Shown here one piece after another: positions 24,555 to 33,011 of a stretch of DNA of 64,000 bases (the stretch's first letter is position 1; each line of letters opens with the position of its first letter). Under the pieces are notes generated by a model. It was not told where the DNA came from. It saw only the letters and a program-made list of their open reading frames with translations, and did not search any database. Source of the DNA: Paenibacillus silagei (GTDB taxonomy: Bacteria > Bacillota > Bacilli > Paenibacillales > Paenibacillaceae); assembly GCF_017874735.1 (NCBI RefSeq), contig NZ_JAGGLV010000002.1, positions 124,001-188,000 on the forward strand, written 5' to 3'. Both the position numbers and the translations under genes were made by a program.

Positions 24555-26435
24555 ATGCCTTACAAGGAATCACGTTCGCTTCGAAAAAGGTCGATTCTGT
24601 TCTTCTCGCTGATCATGCTGGTGAAGAGTTATTTCGCCTGGTATTACTTATTCGAGGACGGTCCAACCTGGACCACCTGGCTGAAGGAAATCCCGTTCGT
24701 GCTGCTGCTGTTCTGCCTCATCGAATGGTTCGCCACCAAGCACAAGGTCGCCATCTATCTGATCGTCAATCTGCTCATTACTGTACTGTTCTTCTCTCTC
24801 ATCGTCTATCATAATCATTTTGGTATGATTGCTACGTCTCAGGTCTTCGGACAGGTCAAACAGGTAGGCGCCGTCAAAAAAAGTATATTCGCCGTCGTGC
24901 ATCCGCAATATATGCTTATCTTCGTAGACATCATTATTATCAGCCTGATCATGCTCAGACGCAAAAAAGCGCTCGCCTGGAAGCATTCCATGTCCCGGCC
25001 CAGCAACCGCAAGGCAGTGGCTATCCTGTTCTGCATCTCGCTTACGCTGTGCATGATGAATATCTTCCCCAATAAAGCCAGTATGAATGAGAATGTCAAG
25101 GCAGAGCAAATGGGCATTCTCAATTATGAAGCCTACGCCCTGCTGCGTGAACCCGCAGAGGAGCCTATGGACCCTGCGCAAATCTCCCAGGCTGGCATCG
25201 ACATGACAAAGGGCATTCAGCAGAAGGCTAATCCGGTCTTGTTCGGGGCTGCCAAGGGTAAGAATCTGATCATCCTGCAGATGGAGTCGCTCCAGAACTT
25301 CCTGATCAATCTGTCCGTGGACGGAACCGAAATTACACCGAACCTGAATAAGCTGGCCGGCGGGAGCTACTATTTCCCCCGGTTCTTTCAGCAGGTAGGC
25401 CAGGGCAATACCTCGGATGCCGAATTCATCGTCAACACTTCCTTTTATGTGCCGCCGGACGGTCCGGCCACAGATAAGTATGCTCCGAAGGAGCTGCCGA
25501 GTCTGCCGAAGCTGCTGGAGGCACAGGGGTACGATACCGCGACTTTTCATACTAATAATGTAGAGTTCTGGAACCGCGGGGAGCTGTATAAAGCGCTGGG
25601 CTTCAATCAATATTACGACAAAACCTACTTCGGTGAAGAGGATGCCGTCTTCTACGGCTCCTCGGATGAAGTTCTCTACCGAAAGACCTCTGCGGAGCTT
25701 GCGCGGATGGATCAGCGTGAACAGCCCTTCTATGCCCATGTCATCTCGATGTCGTCGCATAATCCGTTCTCGATCCCGGAGAGCAAATACAAGATGACCT
25801 TGCCGGAACGGTACGAAGGGACGCTGGTCGGTGACTATATCCGGGCTGAGAACTATGCGGATTATGCGCTGGGCCAATTTCTTGATGAGCTTAAGAGCAG
25901 CGGTGTGTGGGATAACAGCATAGTGGTCCTTTACGGCGATCACCGGGGTCTTCCTATATTCTCGCTAAAAGAGGCCGACAAGGTCCTGCTGGAGGAGATT
26001 CTGGACCATGAATATAATGAGCGCGATCTGATTAATATACCGCTGATCATCTCAGCCACAGGCATTACCACACCGGCACTGAAGGAGCAGTTAGGCGGCC
26101 AGGTGGATATTTTGCCGACCGTTGCCAATCTGCTCGGGGTTCCGCTGGACTATCATATCCACTTCGGACAGGATCTGCTTAACCAGACCGCGTATAACCT
26201 GCTGCCGCAGCGCTATTATCTGCCTACGGGTTCATTCGTTAATAATGAAGAGCTGTTCCTGTCAGGCAGCGGGTTCGAGGACGGCCAGCATTACACCCTG
26301 TCCGGTGACGGCACGGATCTGCTTCAATCGACAGAAGATGAGTTCACCCGGGCGCTGGAGCTGCTCCGCATGTCCGACAGCTATGTGACTCAGCTGCCTG
26401 ACCGGGTAGTTGAAGATCCGCCGGAGGGCGAATAA
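24555..26435 (+). CDS. LTA synthase-family protein (phosphoglycerol transferase)
   Basis: 626-residue polytopic enzyme. Five membrane helices lie within residues 12-175, then an extracellular sulfatase-like domain. Metal/catalytic residues line up with LtaS: E244 in LQMESLQNF, the catalytic threonine T286 in GQGNTSDAEF, and the D-H pair in VVLYGDHRG near 460. It polymerises glycerol phosphate from phosphatidylglycerol or primes lipoteichoic acid at the outer membrane face. Full length. Which of the LtaS/YfnI/YqgS/YvgJ roles it has cannot be decided here. Followed by a strong terminator. Confidence 0.9.
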   Translation: MPYKESRSLRKRSILFFSLIMLVKSYFAWYYLFEDGPTWTTWLKEIPFVLLLFCLIEWFATKHKVAIYLIVNLLITVLFFSLIVYHNHFGMIATSQVFGQVKQVGAVKKSIFAVVHPQYMLIFVDIIIISLIMLRRKKALAWKHSMSRPSNRKAVAILFCISLTLCMMNIFPNKASMNENVKAEQMGILNYEAYALLREPAEEPMDPAQISQAGIDMTKGIQQKANPVLFGAAKGKNLIILQMESLQNFLINLSVDGTEITPNLNKLAGGSYYFPRFFQQVGQGNTSDAEFIVNTSFYVPPDGPATDKYAPKELPSLPKLLEAQGYDTATFHTNNVEFWNRGELYKALGFNQYYDKTYFGEEDAVFYGSSDEVLYRKTSAELARMDQREQPFYAHVISMSSHNPFSIPESKYKMTLPERYEGTLVGDYIRAENYADYALGQFLDELKSSGVWDNSIVVLYGDHRGLPIFSLKEADKVLLEEILDHEYNERDLINIPLIISATGITTPALKEQLGGQVDILPTVANLLGVPLDYHIHFGQDLLNQTAYNLLPQRYYLPTGSFVNNEELFLSGSGFEDGQHYTLSGDGTDLLQSTEDEFTRALELLRMSDSYVTQLPDRVVEDPPEGE

Positions 26436-26468
26436 GAACTGAAAATAGGCACCATCCTGCACACAGCA

Positions 26469-26508
26469 AAGCCCGGTTCGGAGTCCTGTCTCTGAACCGG
26501 GCTTCTTT
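26469..26508. terminator. Bidirectional terminator
   Basis: Stem AGCCCGGTTC / GAACCGGGCTT between the convergent LTA-synthase gene and alpha/beta hydrolase gene, T-rich on the plus side. Confidence 0.8.
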
Positions 26509-26523
26509 ATATGCTTGGTAGGG

Positions 26524-27399
26524 TTAGAACTGCTTGTCCAGAAAATCCCGCACAGCCTGACCCGCCTGAAGCGGAAGCTGCATCCAGACATACGCATGAA
26601 GCGAATCCGGGATCCGCGCAATTTCATAGCTGTCCAGCAGCTCTGCGAAGGCATTCAGACTGCTGCGGACCCGTTCATCGTTCCATTCCGCTTCGCTGGG
26701 CAGGAATAGGACCGGGCATTGTATTGTCTGATAATAGTGTTCAAAAGACAGCTCCCAATACTTCACTATGTATTCGATTCTGACACGGTTCGGATAACAA
26801 TAGATATACTTGCCGTCTGGATGCTGCTCCAGGCTATGCGTATAGAACGCACAGAAATATTCATTCCACAGGCCCTCCGCAGTCAGCTCAGCCCGCTGCT
26901 GGGCTACATACGATTCAACGCTGTCAAAGTACGGTTCCTTCCATTCCTCCAGTTCTGCCCGAAGCTGCACTTTCCTCTGCTCCACCGCTTCCGCCGTGCC
27001 GTCAAATATACCATATTCGCCAAATTCGTTATTCAGCGCACCTTCACACACTAGGGACGCTACAAGCTCAGGATGAGCTGCTGCCAGACTGACCGCTACC
27101 TGCGCCCCCATGGAGCTTCCTACTACGTGGCACTTGTCCACCTGCAAATGCCTCAGTAACTGATACATATCCTCTGCCATCTCGTCAATATGATAGCCAG
27201 TCTCCGGCTTGTCCGACCGGCCATGCCCCCGGAGATCCGGTGCAAGGATGCTGTAGTCCTGCACCAGTTGCGGGAGAACTCCATCCCACATATGCAGGTT
27301 TCCGCCGCTGAAATGAAGCAACAGGATGACAGGCTTGTCTTCTAAAGAATACTTAGCGTTAATGCTTATCTCCCCAAGCAGGATACGTTCCTCGACCAT
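26524..27399 (-). CDS. Alpha/beta-fold hydrolase
   Basis: 291 residues from the ATG behind AAAGGAG and eight spacer bases. Classic alpha/beta hydrolase: oxyanion region LLLHFSGGNLHMWD, then APDLRGHGRSDKP, nucleophile elbow GSSMGAQVA, and late histidine in IPDSLHAYVW. It has a lid of about 90 residues between strands 6 and 7. Esterase, lactonase or carbon-carbon hydrolase activity cannot be distinguished. Cytoplasmic. Its gene is upstream-adjacent to no obvious partner. Confidence 0.85.
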   Translation of the reverse strand: MVEERILLGEISINAKYSLEDKPVILLLHFSGGNLHMWDGVLPQLVQDYSILAPDLRGHGRSDKPETGYHIDEMAEDMYQLLRHLQVDKCHVVGSSMGAQVAVSLAAAHPELVASLVCEGALNNEFGEYGIFDGTAEAVEQRKVQLRAELEEWKEPYFDSVESYVAQQRAELTAEGLWNEYFCAFYTHSLEQHPDGKYIYCYPNRVRIEYIVKYWELSFEHYYQTIQCPVLFLPSEAEWNDERVRSSLNAFAELLDSYEIARIPDSLHAYVWMQLPLQAGQAVRDFLDKQF

Positions 27400-27499
27400 T
27401 TCGATTGCTCCTTTGATTCCAACACACACTTTCGTTGCGTCATATTCTGAATTACATACATTGGTTAATCGGTTAGAGATAACTCTAACTGTCCAGCCC

Positions 27500-27874
27500 C
27501 TAAATCTCCCGCAGCAAGTCCATATTATGGGTCTCGTACATAGCCACCTTCAGATCAATAATATTCAGACTTTTCTTCAGTTCCTCCATCTGCCGCAGCA
27601 CTTCCTTCCGGTGTGCAATCATCATCCCGCGCCGCGTTTCCCTGGTGCTGTCGCCTTCTATTACCAGATCAATATACCTTTTGATCTCTTTAATGGGCAT
27701 ACCGGTGTTTTTCAGGCAGCAGATGACTTTAACCATAAGCAGATCCCCCTCCGAGAAGGTCCGGTTCCCCGCCTCATTGCGTCCGACAAAGGGCATCAGC
27801 CCTTCCTTATCATAAAAGCGGAGCGTATGTGCTGTTACCTCACAAATCGCCGCTACCTCATTAATACTGTACAT
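27500..27874 (-). CDS. MerR-family transcriptional regulator
   Basis: 124 residues. N-terminal winged HTH SINEVAAICEVTAHTLRFYDKEGLM, then a coiled-coil helix (about 80-120, EVLRQMEELKKSLNII) typical of dimerising MerR proteins. No Cys-rich C-terminal metal loop, so it is of the AdhR/NmlR or YfmP-like class sensing aldehydes or other electrophiles rather than metals (inference). Divergent from the SDR gene at 28012, with a MerR-type promoter between them. Confidence 0.88.
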   Translation of the reverse strand: MYSINEVAAICEVTAHTLRFYDKEGLMPFVGRNEAGNRTFSEGDLLMVKVICCLKNTGMPIKEIKRYIDLVIEGDSTRETRRGMMIAHRKEVLRQMEELKKSLNIIDLKVAMYETHNMDLLREI

Positions 27875-27910
27875 CAGCTTTTCACCTCACCATGGGTTTT
27901 TGAAAGTGGC

Positions 27911-27941
27911 TTGACTTCGATAAATCTCTAAGTATTAGCAT
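27911..27941 (+). promoter_or_regulatory. MerR-type promoter with 19-base spacer
   Basis: TTGACT, 19-base spacer, TAGCAT on the plus strand. The long spacer and imperfect repeat ACTT-N12-AAGT inside it are the hallmark of MerR-activated promoters. It reads into the SDR gene. Confidence 0.7.
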
Positions 27942-28011
27942 GGAGTATAACAAACGGCGGGTCAACTATGTATTAATGCACCTGGCGGACAAACAAAGGA
28001 GAGAACATAAA

Positions 28012-28953
28012 ATGGACAAATTCCCCACATGGACAGCTGCCCAGATTCCTTCCCAGCAGGGGCGTTCGGCCGTTGTTACTGGTACAGGCGGACTCGGCTA
28101 CGAAACCGCGCTTGAACTGGCACGGCACGGGGCAGAGGTTATCCTGGCGGGCCGGAATGCAGCGAAGGGAGCTGAAGCGGTTAAAAGGATCTCCGCAAGC
28201 GTTCCTTCAGCCAACATACGTTTTGAGGTGCTGGATCTTGCCAGTCTGGCTTCTGTGCAGGCATTCGGCACAAGAATGAATACTCAGTGGCGCAGTCTTG
28301 ATCTCCTGATTAACAATGCTGGCGTCATGACTCCACCTGTACGCCAAGTCACCGCAGACGGGTTCGAGCTGCAATTCGGTACGAATTATCTTGGACACTT
28401 CGCGCTCACTGCGTACCTGATGCCCTTGCTGCGCCAAGCAAAGGAGCCCCGGGTGGTCAGTCTAAGCAGTATTGCCCACCGGAGTGGCTCCATTCATTTT
28501 GACGACCTGCAATTTGAACGCCGTTATCATGCCGGGCAGTCTTACGCCCAATCCAAAATAGCGATGATTATGTTCGCTCTTGAGTTGCAGCGCCGCAGTG
28601 ACCTGGGCGGATGGAACCTGCTGAGCATACCGGTTCACCCGGGGATATCACGTACGGACCTGCTGCTGAATGGGGCAGGACCAAACAGCGCTCCCGGCAT
28701 TCTCCGCAGACTGCTTGGGCCAATCTTGTTCCAGCCGGCGGCCCAAGGCGCACTTCCTGCACTGTTTGCCGCCACATCACCGGAGGCCAAGGCGGGAGTC
28801 TATTACGGTCCCGGCAGACTCTCAGAAACCAGAGGCTTGCCTAAGCCCGGCAAGATGGCTCCGCAAGCACTGGACCGGGCTGCCGCATCCAGGCTGTGGG
28901 AGGTCTCACGGCAGCTGACACAGGTAGATTTCGAGGCCATTGTGAGTGGCTGA
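28012..28953 (+). CDS. Short-chain dehydrogenase/reductase
   Basis: 313 residues from the ATG behind AAAGGAGAGAACATAAA; an upstream in-frame ATG (27940) overlaps the promoter and is rejected. Rossmann fold with TGTGGLGYE for the dinucleotide, NNAGVM, catalytic Ser in VSLSSIAHRSG and the YAQSK catalytic Tyr-Lys. Substrate loop and length fit the retinol-dehydrogenase-like/oxidoreductase SDRs that often work with NADP. Divergent MerR regulator suggests induction by an electrophile such as an aldehyde. Confidence 0.9.
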   Translation: MDKFPTWTAAQIPSQQGRSAVVTGTGGLGYETALELARHGAEVILAGRNAAKGAEAVKRISASVPSANIRFEVLDLASLASVQAFGTRMNTQWRSLDLLINNAGVMTPPVRQVTADGFELQFGTNYLGHFALTAYLMPLLRQAKEPRVVSLSSIAHRSGSIHFDDLQFERRYHAGQSYAQSKIAMIMFALELQRRSDLGGWNLLSIPVHPGISRTDLLLNGAGPNSAPGILRRLLGPILFQPAAQGALPALFAATSPEAKAGVYYGPGRLSETRGLPKPGKMAPQALDRAAASRLWEVSRQLTQVDFEAIVSG

Positions 28954-28993
28954 CGTTTCTCTTAAGCCGGGTCTCGTTGCCCGCTAGGCACCA

Positions 28994-29036
28994 ATCCCGC
29001 CTTCCCATCATACACAGATATAAAGAAAGGCGGGAT
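28994..29036 (+). promoter_or_regulatory. Hairpin that can mask the lipase ribosome binding site
   Basis: ATCCCGCCTT (28994-29003) and AAGGCGGGAT (29027-29036) are perfect complements separated by 23 bases; the right arm is the ribosome binding site of the lipase gene starting at 29042. Confidence 0.6.
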
Positions 29037-29041
29037 GCAGA

Positions 29042-29839
29042 ATGAGTACCATGACAGGTGAGGCGGAATGGGCGATTTTTCTGGCGGCTGTCTGCGGACA
29101 GACCTATACCCAGTTTGCCAATGCGGAGGGTGCGTTCGTGGTACCGGCGGACTTCTCGGCCGTGCATAGCTTCCAGGCGAAATCAATGGGGAATGTGTGG
29201 GAGCTGTTCGGCTTCATTCTGGAATCACCGCAGGAGATCATTATTGCCTGGCGCGGAAGCATCTCCACCAATGACTGGCTCTCGAACATGAATGCCGCGC
29301 AAAAGAAATTTAAATACATCCAGGAGCCCTGCATGACCCATCGGGGGTTCACCGATATCTATGCATCCGCTCGGAATGCCATTCTCTCCGTGCTTGGCAC
29401 TCTGTCTCCGGAGAAGACGCTATATGTAACAGGCCATAGCCTTGGCGGGGCACTGGCTACTCTATGTGCGCTGGATGTTGCTGCCAACTCCGCTTTCACC
29501 ACCCCCCGGCTGTATACTTACGGGTCTCCGCGTGTAGGCGACCCGGATTTTGCCAACGCCTTCAGCCGGTATGTGCGCAGCAGCTACCGCTATGCCAATC
29601 TTTTTGACGTCACTACGTATGTTCCGCCAACCGTCTACAAGCTGCCTAAGCAGAAGACCAAATACTATTACACCCATGTCCAGACCCTTAAGTCCCTATC
29701 CTTCCAGAATGGCAGTCCTGAGCTGAATCATGTCATCCGTAGTTATTTCGCTGTGCTGAGGAAGACACGGCCCGACTTCACCACAGCTCTGTGCACCGCG
29801 AACCCTGGTTTTTGTCCGGTCCCGGAGCTGATCACCTAG
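29042..29839 (+). CDS. Class 3 lipase-family protein
   Basis: 265 residues. Lipase_3 domain with nucleophile in VTGHSLGGALATL, oxyanion region IIAWRGS, and a conserved TYGSPRVGDPDFANAF carrying the catalytic aspartate; the histidine is probably in LNHVIRSYF. No signal peptide is visible, so it may be intracellular or exported in another way. It would hydrolyse esters of glycerolipids. The stop TAG shares the sequence CTAG with the stop of the convergent SBP gene. Confidence 0.88.
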   Translation: MSTMTGEAEWAIFLAAVCGQTYTQFANAEGAFVVPADFSAVHSFQAKSMGNVWELFGFILESPQEIIIAWRGSISTNDWLSNMNAAQKKFKYIQEPCMTHRGFTDIYASARNAILSVLGTLSPEKTLYVTGHSLGGALATLCALDVAANSAFTTPRLYTYGSPRVGDPDFANAFSRYVRSSYRYANLFDVTTYVPPTVYKLPKQKTKYYYTHVQTLKSLSFQNGSPELNHVIRSYFAVLRKTRPDFTTALCTANPGFCPVPELIT

Positions 29840-31098
29840 TTCGCCAGAATCTGATTCAGACTCTCCTCCAGCCGCTTAAGTCCCGCTTCGGGCTGTATCC
29901 GGTTGCGCACGATATGCTGCAGTTCCTCGGACATTGCAGTGAACAGAGCCGCATATTTATCCGTCTGCGGGGCGAATTTGACCTGATCTTTTGCTTGAAT
30001 AAACCGCTCCCGGTAAGGCAGCTCCCGGTACATCCGGCTCTGCTCAACAGTAGAGTTCGCCGGAACATGCCCCGCCTCGCCCCAGATCATTCCTCCCACC
30101 TCCGAGAAGTATTTCATGAAGTCCAGGGCACCTGCCTGCCTCTCCACGGTGGTATAGGCCGGAATCACCAGGGTGTGGGAGCTTCCCCAATGGTCTGCGC
30201 TGCCGAAGATCGGCGGGAGAGGTATAATCCCGATATCCAGCGCCTTATTGTCCAGATGGTGGCCTGCTTCCCATACTCCGCCGAACCATAGGCCTGCCTG
30301 CCCTTTGTCAAAAGAATCCCAAGGTGTATTATCGCTCAAATCGCTTAATCCCTCGTCAAACAGCCGCTGATAGAAGCTCAGCACCTCTACGGACTTTTCA
30401 TTATAGATGGCTGCCCGCTTGCCGTCCCGGCTGAGCAGCTCTCCACCCGCCTGATAATACAGATCGAGGAAGGATTCCTGGAAATAAGGGGTGTTCACCG
30501 CCATAGGCTGTACACCCGGTACCCTGGCTGCAATCTGCCGCAGCAGGCGGATGAATCCCTCCGGTGTAGTCTCTTCCAGCAGCGGTGTTCCGTCAGCAGA
30601 TAATATACCGGCCTTGGCCAGGATTGCTTTGTTATAGTAGAGCATATGGAAATGGGTATCCAGAGGCACTGCATAGTATTGCCCGGCATAGCTGACGCTC
30701 TGAAGGTTCTGCTCCCCGATCTGATTGAACTGGAATCCGCCCTGCTGTGCCAGAGCATTGAGCGGTATAATTTGCTGCGCTTTGATGAAGGGTGACAGCC
30801 GGTCAGCATGGATGACCGCCACATCCGGCCCCTTGCCGAAGGACAGAGCGGTGCGGAGTCTCGCATAATATTCGTTCGATTCCAGTCTGAGCTGCTTGAC
30901 GAACACTTCACTCTGGGAAGCATTATAGTCATGGATGATCCGCTCTACGAATTCGCCCTCTCCCCCTCCGAACGGATTCCAGAAGGAGATCGTCACAGGC
31001 GTGCTGCGCTCCGGCGGCTCCGTATGCCTGGAAGAGAAATCCGCGCAGCCCGTGAACAGCAGCAGACACAGCAGCAGAACAGGCAGGATCAGCTTCAT
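29836..31098 (-). CDS. Sugar ABC transporter substrate-binding lipoprotein (second paralogue)
   Basis: 420 residues from the ATG behind AGGAGGAGGAAAG. Lipoprotein signal with lipobox FTGC (LLLFTGCADF). Extracellular solute-binding family 1: TISFWNPFGGGEGEFVERII, DVAVIHADRLSPFI, MAVNTPYFQESF and GLWFGGVWEAG are shared almost word for word with the SBP at 36758. It binds an oligosaccharide or polyol and passes it to the permeases at 34913-36667. Last gene of the operon, 250 bases behind the regulator with a cre-like box between, so it may also be expressed on its own. Confidence 0.9.
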   Translation of the reverse strand: MKLILPVLLLCLLLFTGCADFSSRHTEPPERSTPVTISFWNPFGGGEGEFVERIIHDYNASQSEVFVKQLRLESNEYYARLRTALSFGKGPDVAVIHADRLSPFIKAQQIIPLNALAQQGGFQFNQIGEQNLQSVSYAGQYYAVPLDTHFHMLYYNKAILAKAGILSADGTPLLEETTPEGFIRLLRQIAARVPGVQPMAVNTPYFQESFLDLYYQAGGELLSRDGKRAAIYNEKSVEVLSFYQRLFDEGLSDLSDNTPWDSFDKGQAGLWFGGVWEAGHHLDNKALDIGIIPLPPIFGSADHWGSSHTLVIPAYTTVERQAGALDFMKYFSEVGGMIWGEAGHVPANSTVEQSRMYRELPYRERFIQAKDQVKFAPQTDKYAALFTAMSEELQHIVRNRIQPEAGLKRLEESLNQILAN

Positions 31099-31311
31099 CT
31101 TTCTCCTCCTCCTTGAAACATAAATCAATCTAACGGACGAATAATGCAAGAGTTATGCTCCTTAATTGTTCGTTTGGGCATCATTCTGCGACTTCATGTG
31201 TACTTGAGCTCTTCACCAACATTACTTAGCACCACCAGAGGGACAAATCCCTTTCACTTCACTTAACTGGCTCACCCTGACTCTACTTTCCTGTACATGC
31301 TACCTAAATAT

Positions 31312-31325
31312 TGTAAGCGTTTGCA
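31312..31325. promoter_or_regulatory. Cre-like box upstream of the second SBP gene
   Basis: TGTAAGCGTTTGCA differs from the cre consensus TGWAANCGNTNWCA at one position and is nearly palindromic. About 215 bases upstream of the SBP start, just after the regulator gene. Confidence 0.6.
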
Positions 31326-31348
31326 ATAAGTTCCGCCGCAAGGCTTCC

Positions 31349-33010
31349 TTACCGCTCCTTGCGGACCAGCGCGCGATACTCGGAGGGAGATACGCCTGTG
31401 ATTTTCTTGAATACCTTGGAGAAATACTTCGGGTCCTGGATGCCGACCAGACTGCCTATGTCGCCAGCCTTCAATTCGCCGGTCAGCAAGGTCTTCGCCT
31501 TCTCAATGCGGATGCGGGTCAGATACTCCAGGAAGCTCTCCCCTACTTCTTTGCGGAACAGATTGGCGAAGTAGTTCTTGCTCAGATGGACCAGCCCGCT
31601 GATCGACTGCAGGGTAATCTCCTGATGATAATACTGCCGGATATACTGAGTCGCCTTAATAATACTGTTACGGTCGCTATTATACATCTCTTTCATATGT
31701 GCAACAAGCGCCTGGAAGGCCTGCAGGAACCACTCGCGGCTCTCTTCCAGCGTCTCCAGCTTGGACAGCTCGTCAAAGTACTGCTTCTTCAGCTCAAGCA
31801 CCTGCTCTACATCCTTCGACACATCCGGCCACAGAGTGGTTAGAATCATCAACAGCTCCAGTGAAATAATCTGCACCAGCTCCGCATCCCTGCGCACAGC
31901 CAGCTGACCAAACAGCTGCTCCAGATATTCTTCCAGCTCCCGCGACTGAAAAGCATAGACCATCGACTGAATCTGATGGCTGCTAATCTGGAGCGATGGC
32001 GCTAGTGTAGTCCCTGACTGTGTCATTTGATGCTGCGCTGTGTCAGGCTGTGCAGCGTGAGACTGCGGCCCTTGTGCCTGCAGTTCACCGCTACCGTGAA
32101 CCAGCACACGCCCCGTTCCCATGAACAGCTTCATCCTTGCAGCGCCTGAGGCCTGGACATACGCATTTTTCAAATCCGCCCACTCCCTGACTTCTCCGCT
32201 AATGCCAATCGTTACAGTCCAGCCGTATTGTCTGGATAGCCGGAGAATCAACTGTTCACTGGAGCTGAGTAAGCGGTCCATAATCGCAGCCTTACCGGTC
32301 TGTACCATTACCTCTGAGGTTACAATTACATGCAGTACACCTTGTCTGTCACGAATCAGCTCATAGCCGAGAACAGGATCGTTAAGACCTATCTCTTCTA
32401 GCAGGCTGCGGATTACCGCTGCTCCCTGCCCATACTCCGGCTCTGCTCTGCCCCCCGGCAGAATTTGCAGCACATAAAGCGGCCGCTTCTCCGCAAGCCC
32501 TGCCCGCGTAAGTGTATCGTGTTCGATTCTGCCTTGAACCGCCCCGAGCTCCAGCAGCTCGATCAGGAAGTTCTCCTTATGCACCGGCGCAATTTTAGCT
32601 GGCGCAGACTTTTGCTCCCAAGGCTTCTGCGCCCCTTCGAGGCTGTCCTTCAGCTTAAGCAGTACCTGCTCGAAGTCGCGCGGCATCATATCCGACTTGA
32701 TGATATAGTCGGAGACATTTTGCTTAATCGCTTCCTTGGCATACTGGAAGTCCTCAAGATTGCTGAGGATAACAATCTTTAGGTCCGGAGACAGCTTGCG
32801 CACCTCGGCAATCAGCTCAATGCCGTCCATGACGGGCATTTTGATATCCGTAATCAGGATGTCGGGCAGTCCGGCGGCCATCAGCTCCAGCGCCTCCCGG
32901 CCGTTCCCGGCCTCCCCGGTGACCTCCATCCCGATGGCTTCCCATTCAATCATCGACCGGATGCCATATCTCACGATAAATTCATCTTCTACGATAATGA
33001 CCCGGTACAT
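31349..33010 (-). CDS. Response regulator, YesN/AraC type
   Basis: 553 residues from the ATG two bases after the kinase stop. Receiver domain at 1-120 with acidic pocket EDE (8-10), phospho-acceptor D55 in LITDIKMP and late lysine in DYIIKSDM. A long central region (about 130-440) with a predicted signalling or dimerisation role carries a Gln/Ser/Thr-rich insert near 360. The C-terminal 100 residues are a double AraC HTH (SKNYFANLFRKEVGESFLEYL and GIQDPKYFSKVFKKITGVSP). It should activate the sugar operon or glycosidase genes. The open frame upstream of 33010 is only the shadow of the kinase gene. Confidence 0.92.
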   Translation of the reverse strand: MYRVIIVEDEFIVRYGIRSMIEWEAIGMEVTGEAGNGREALELMAAGLPDILITDIKMPVMDGIELIAEVRKLSPDLKIVILSNLEDFQYAKEAIKQNVSDYIIKSDMMPRDFEQVLLKLKDSLEGAQKPWEQKSAPAKIAPVHKENFLIELLELGAVQGRIEHDTLTRAGLAEKRPLYVLQILPGGRAEPEYGQGAAVIRSLLEEIGLNDPVLGYELIRDRQGVLHVIVTSEVMVQTGKAAIMDRLLSSSEQLILRLSRQYGWTVTIGISGEVREWADLKNAYVQASGAARMKLFMGTGRVLVHGSGELQAQGPQSHAAQPDTAQHQMTQSGTTLAPSLQISSHQIQSMVYAFQSRELEEYLEQLFGQLAVRRDAELVQIISLELLMILTTLWPDVSKDVEQVLELKKQYFDELSKLETLEESREWFLQAFQALVAHMKEMYNSDRNSIIKATQYIRQYYHQEITLQSISGLVHLSKNYFANLFRKEVGESFLEYLTRIRIEKAKTLLTGELKAGDIGSLVGIQDPKYFSKVFKKITGVSPSEYRALVRKER

Positions 33011-33011
33011 A

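Noticed and set aside
24648..25943. 431-codon minus-strand open frame inside the LTA-synthase gene
   Set aside because: Antisense to a full-length gene with all catalytic motifs; no ribosome binding site or recognisable domain.
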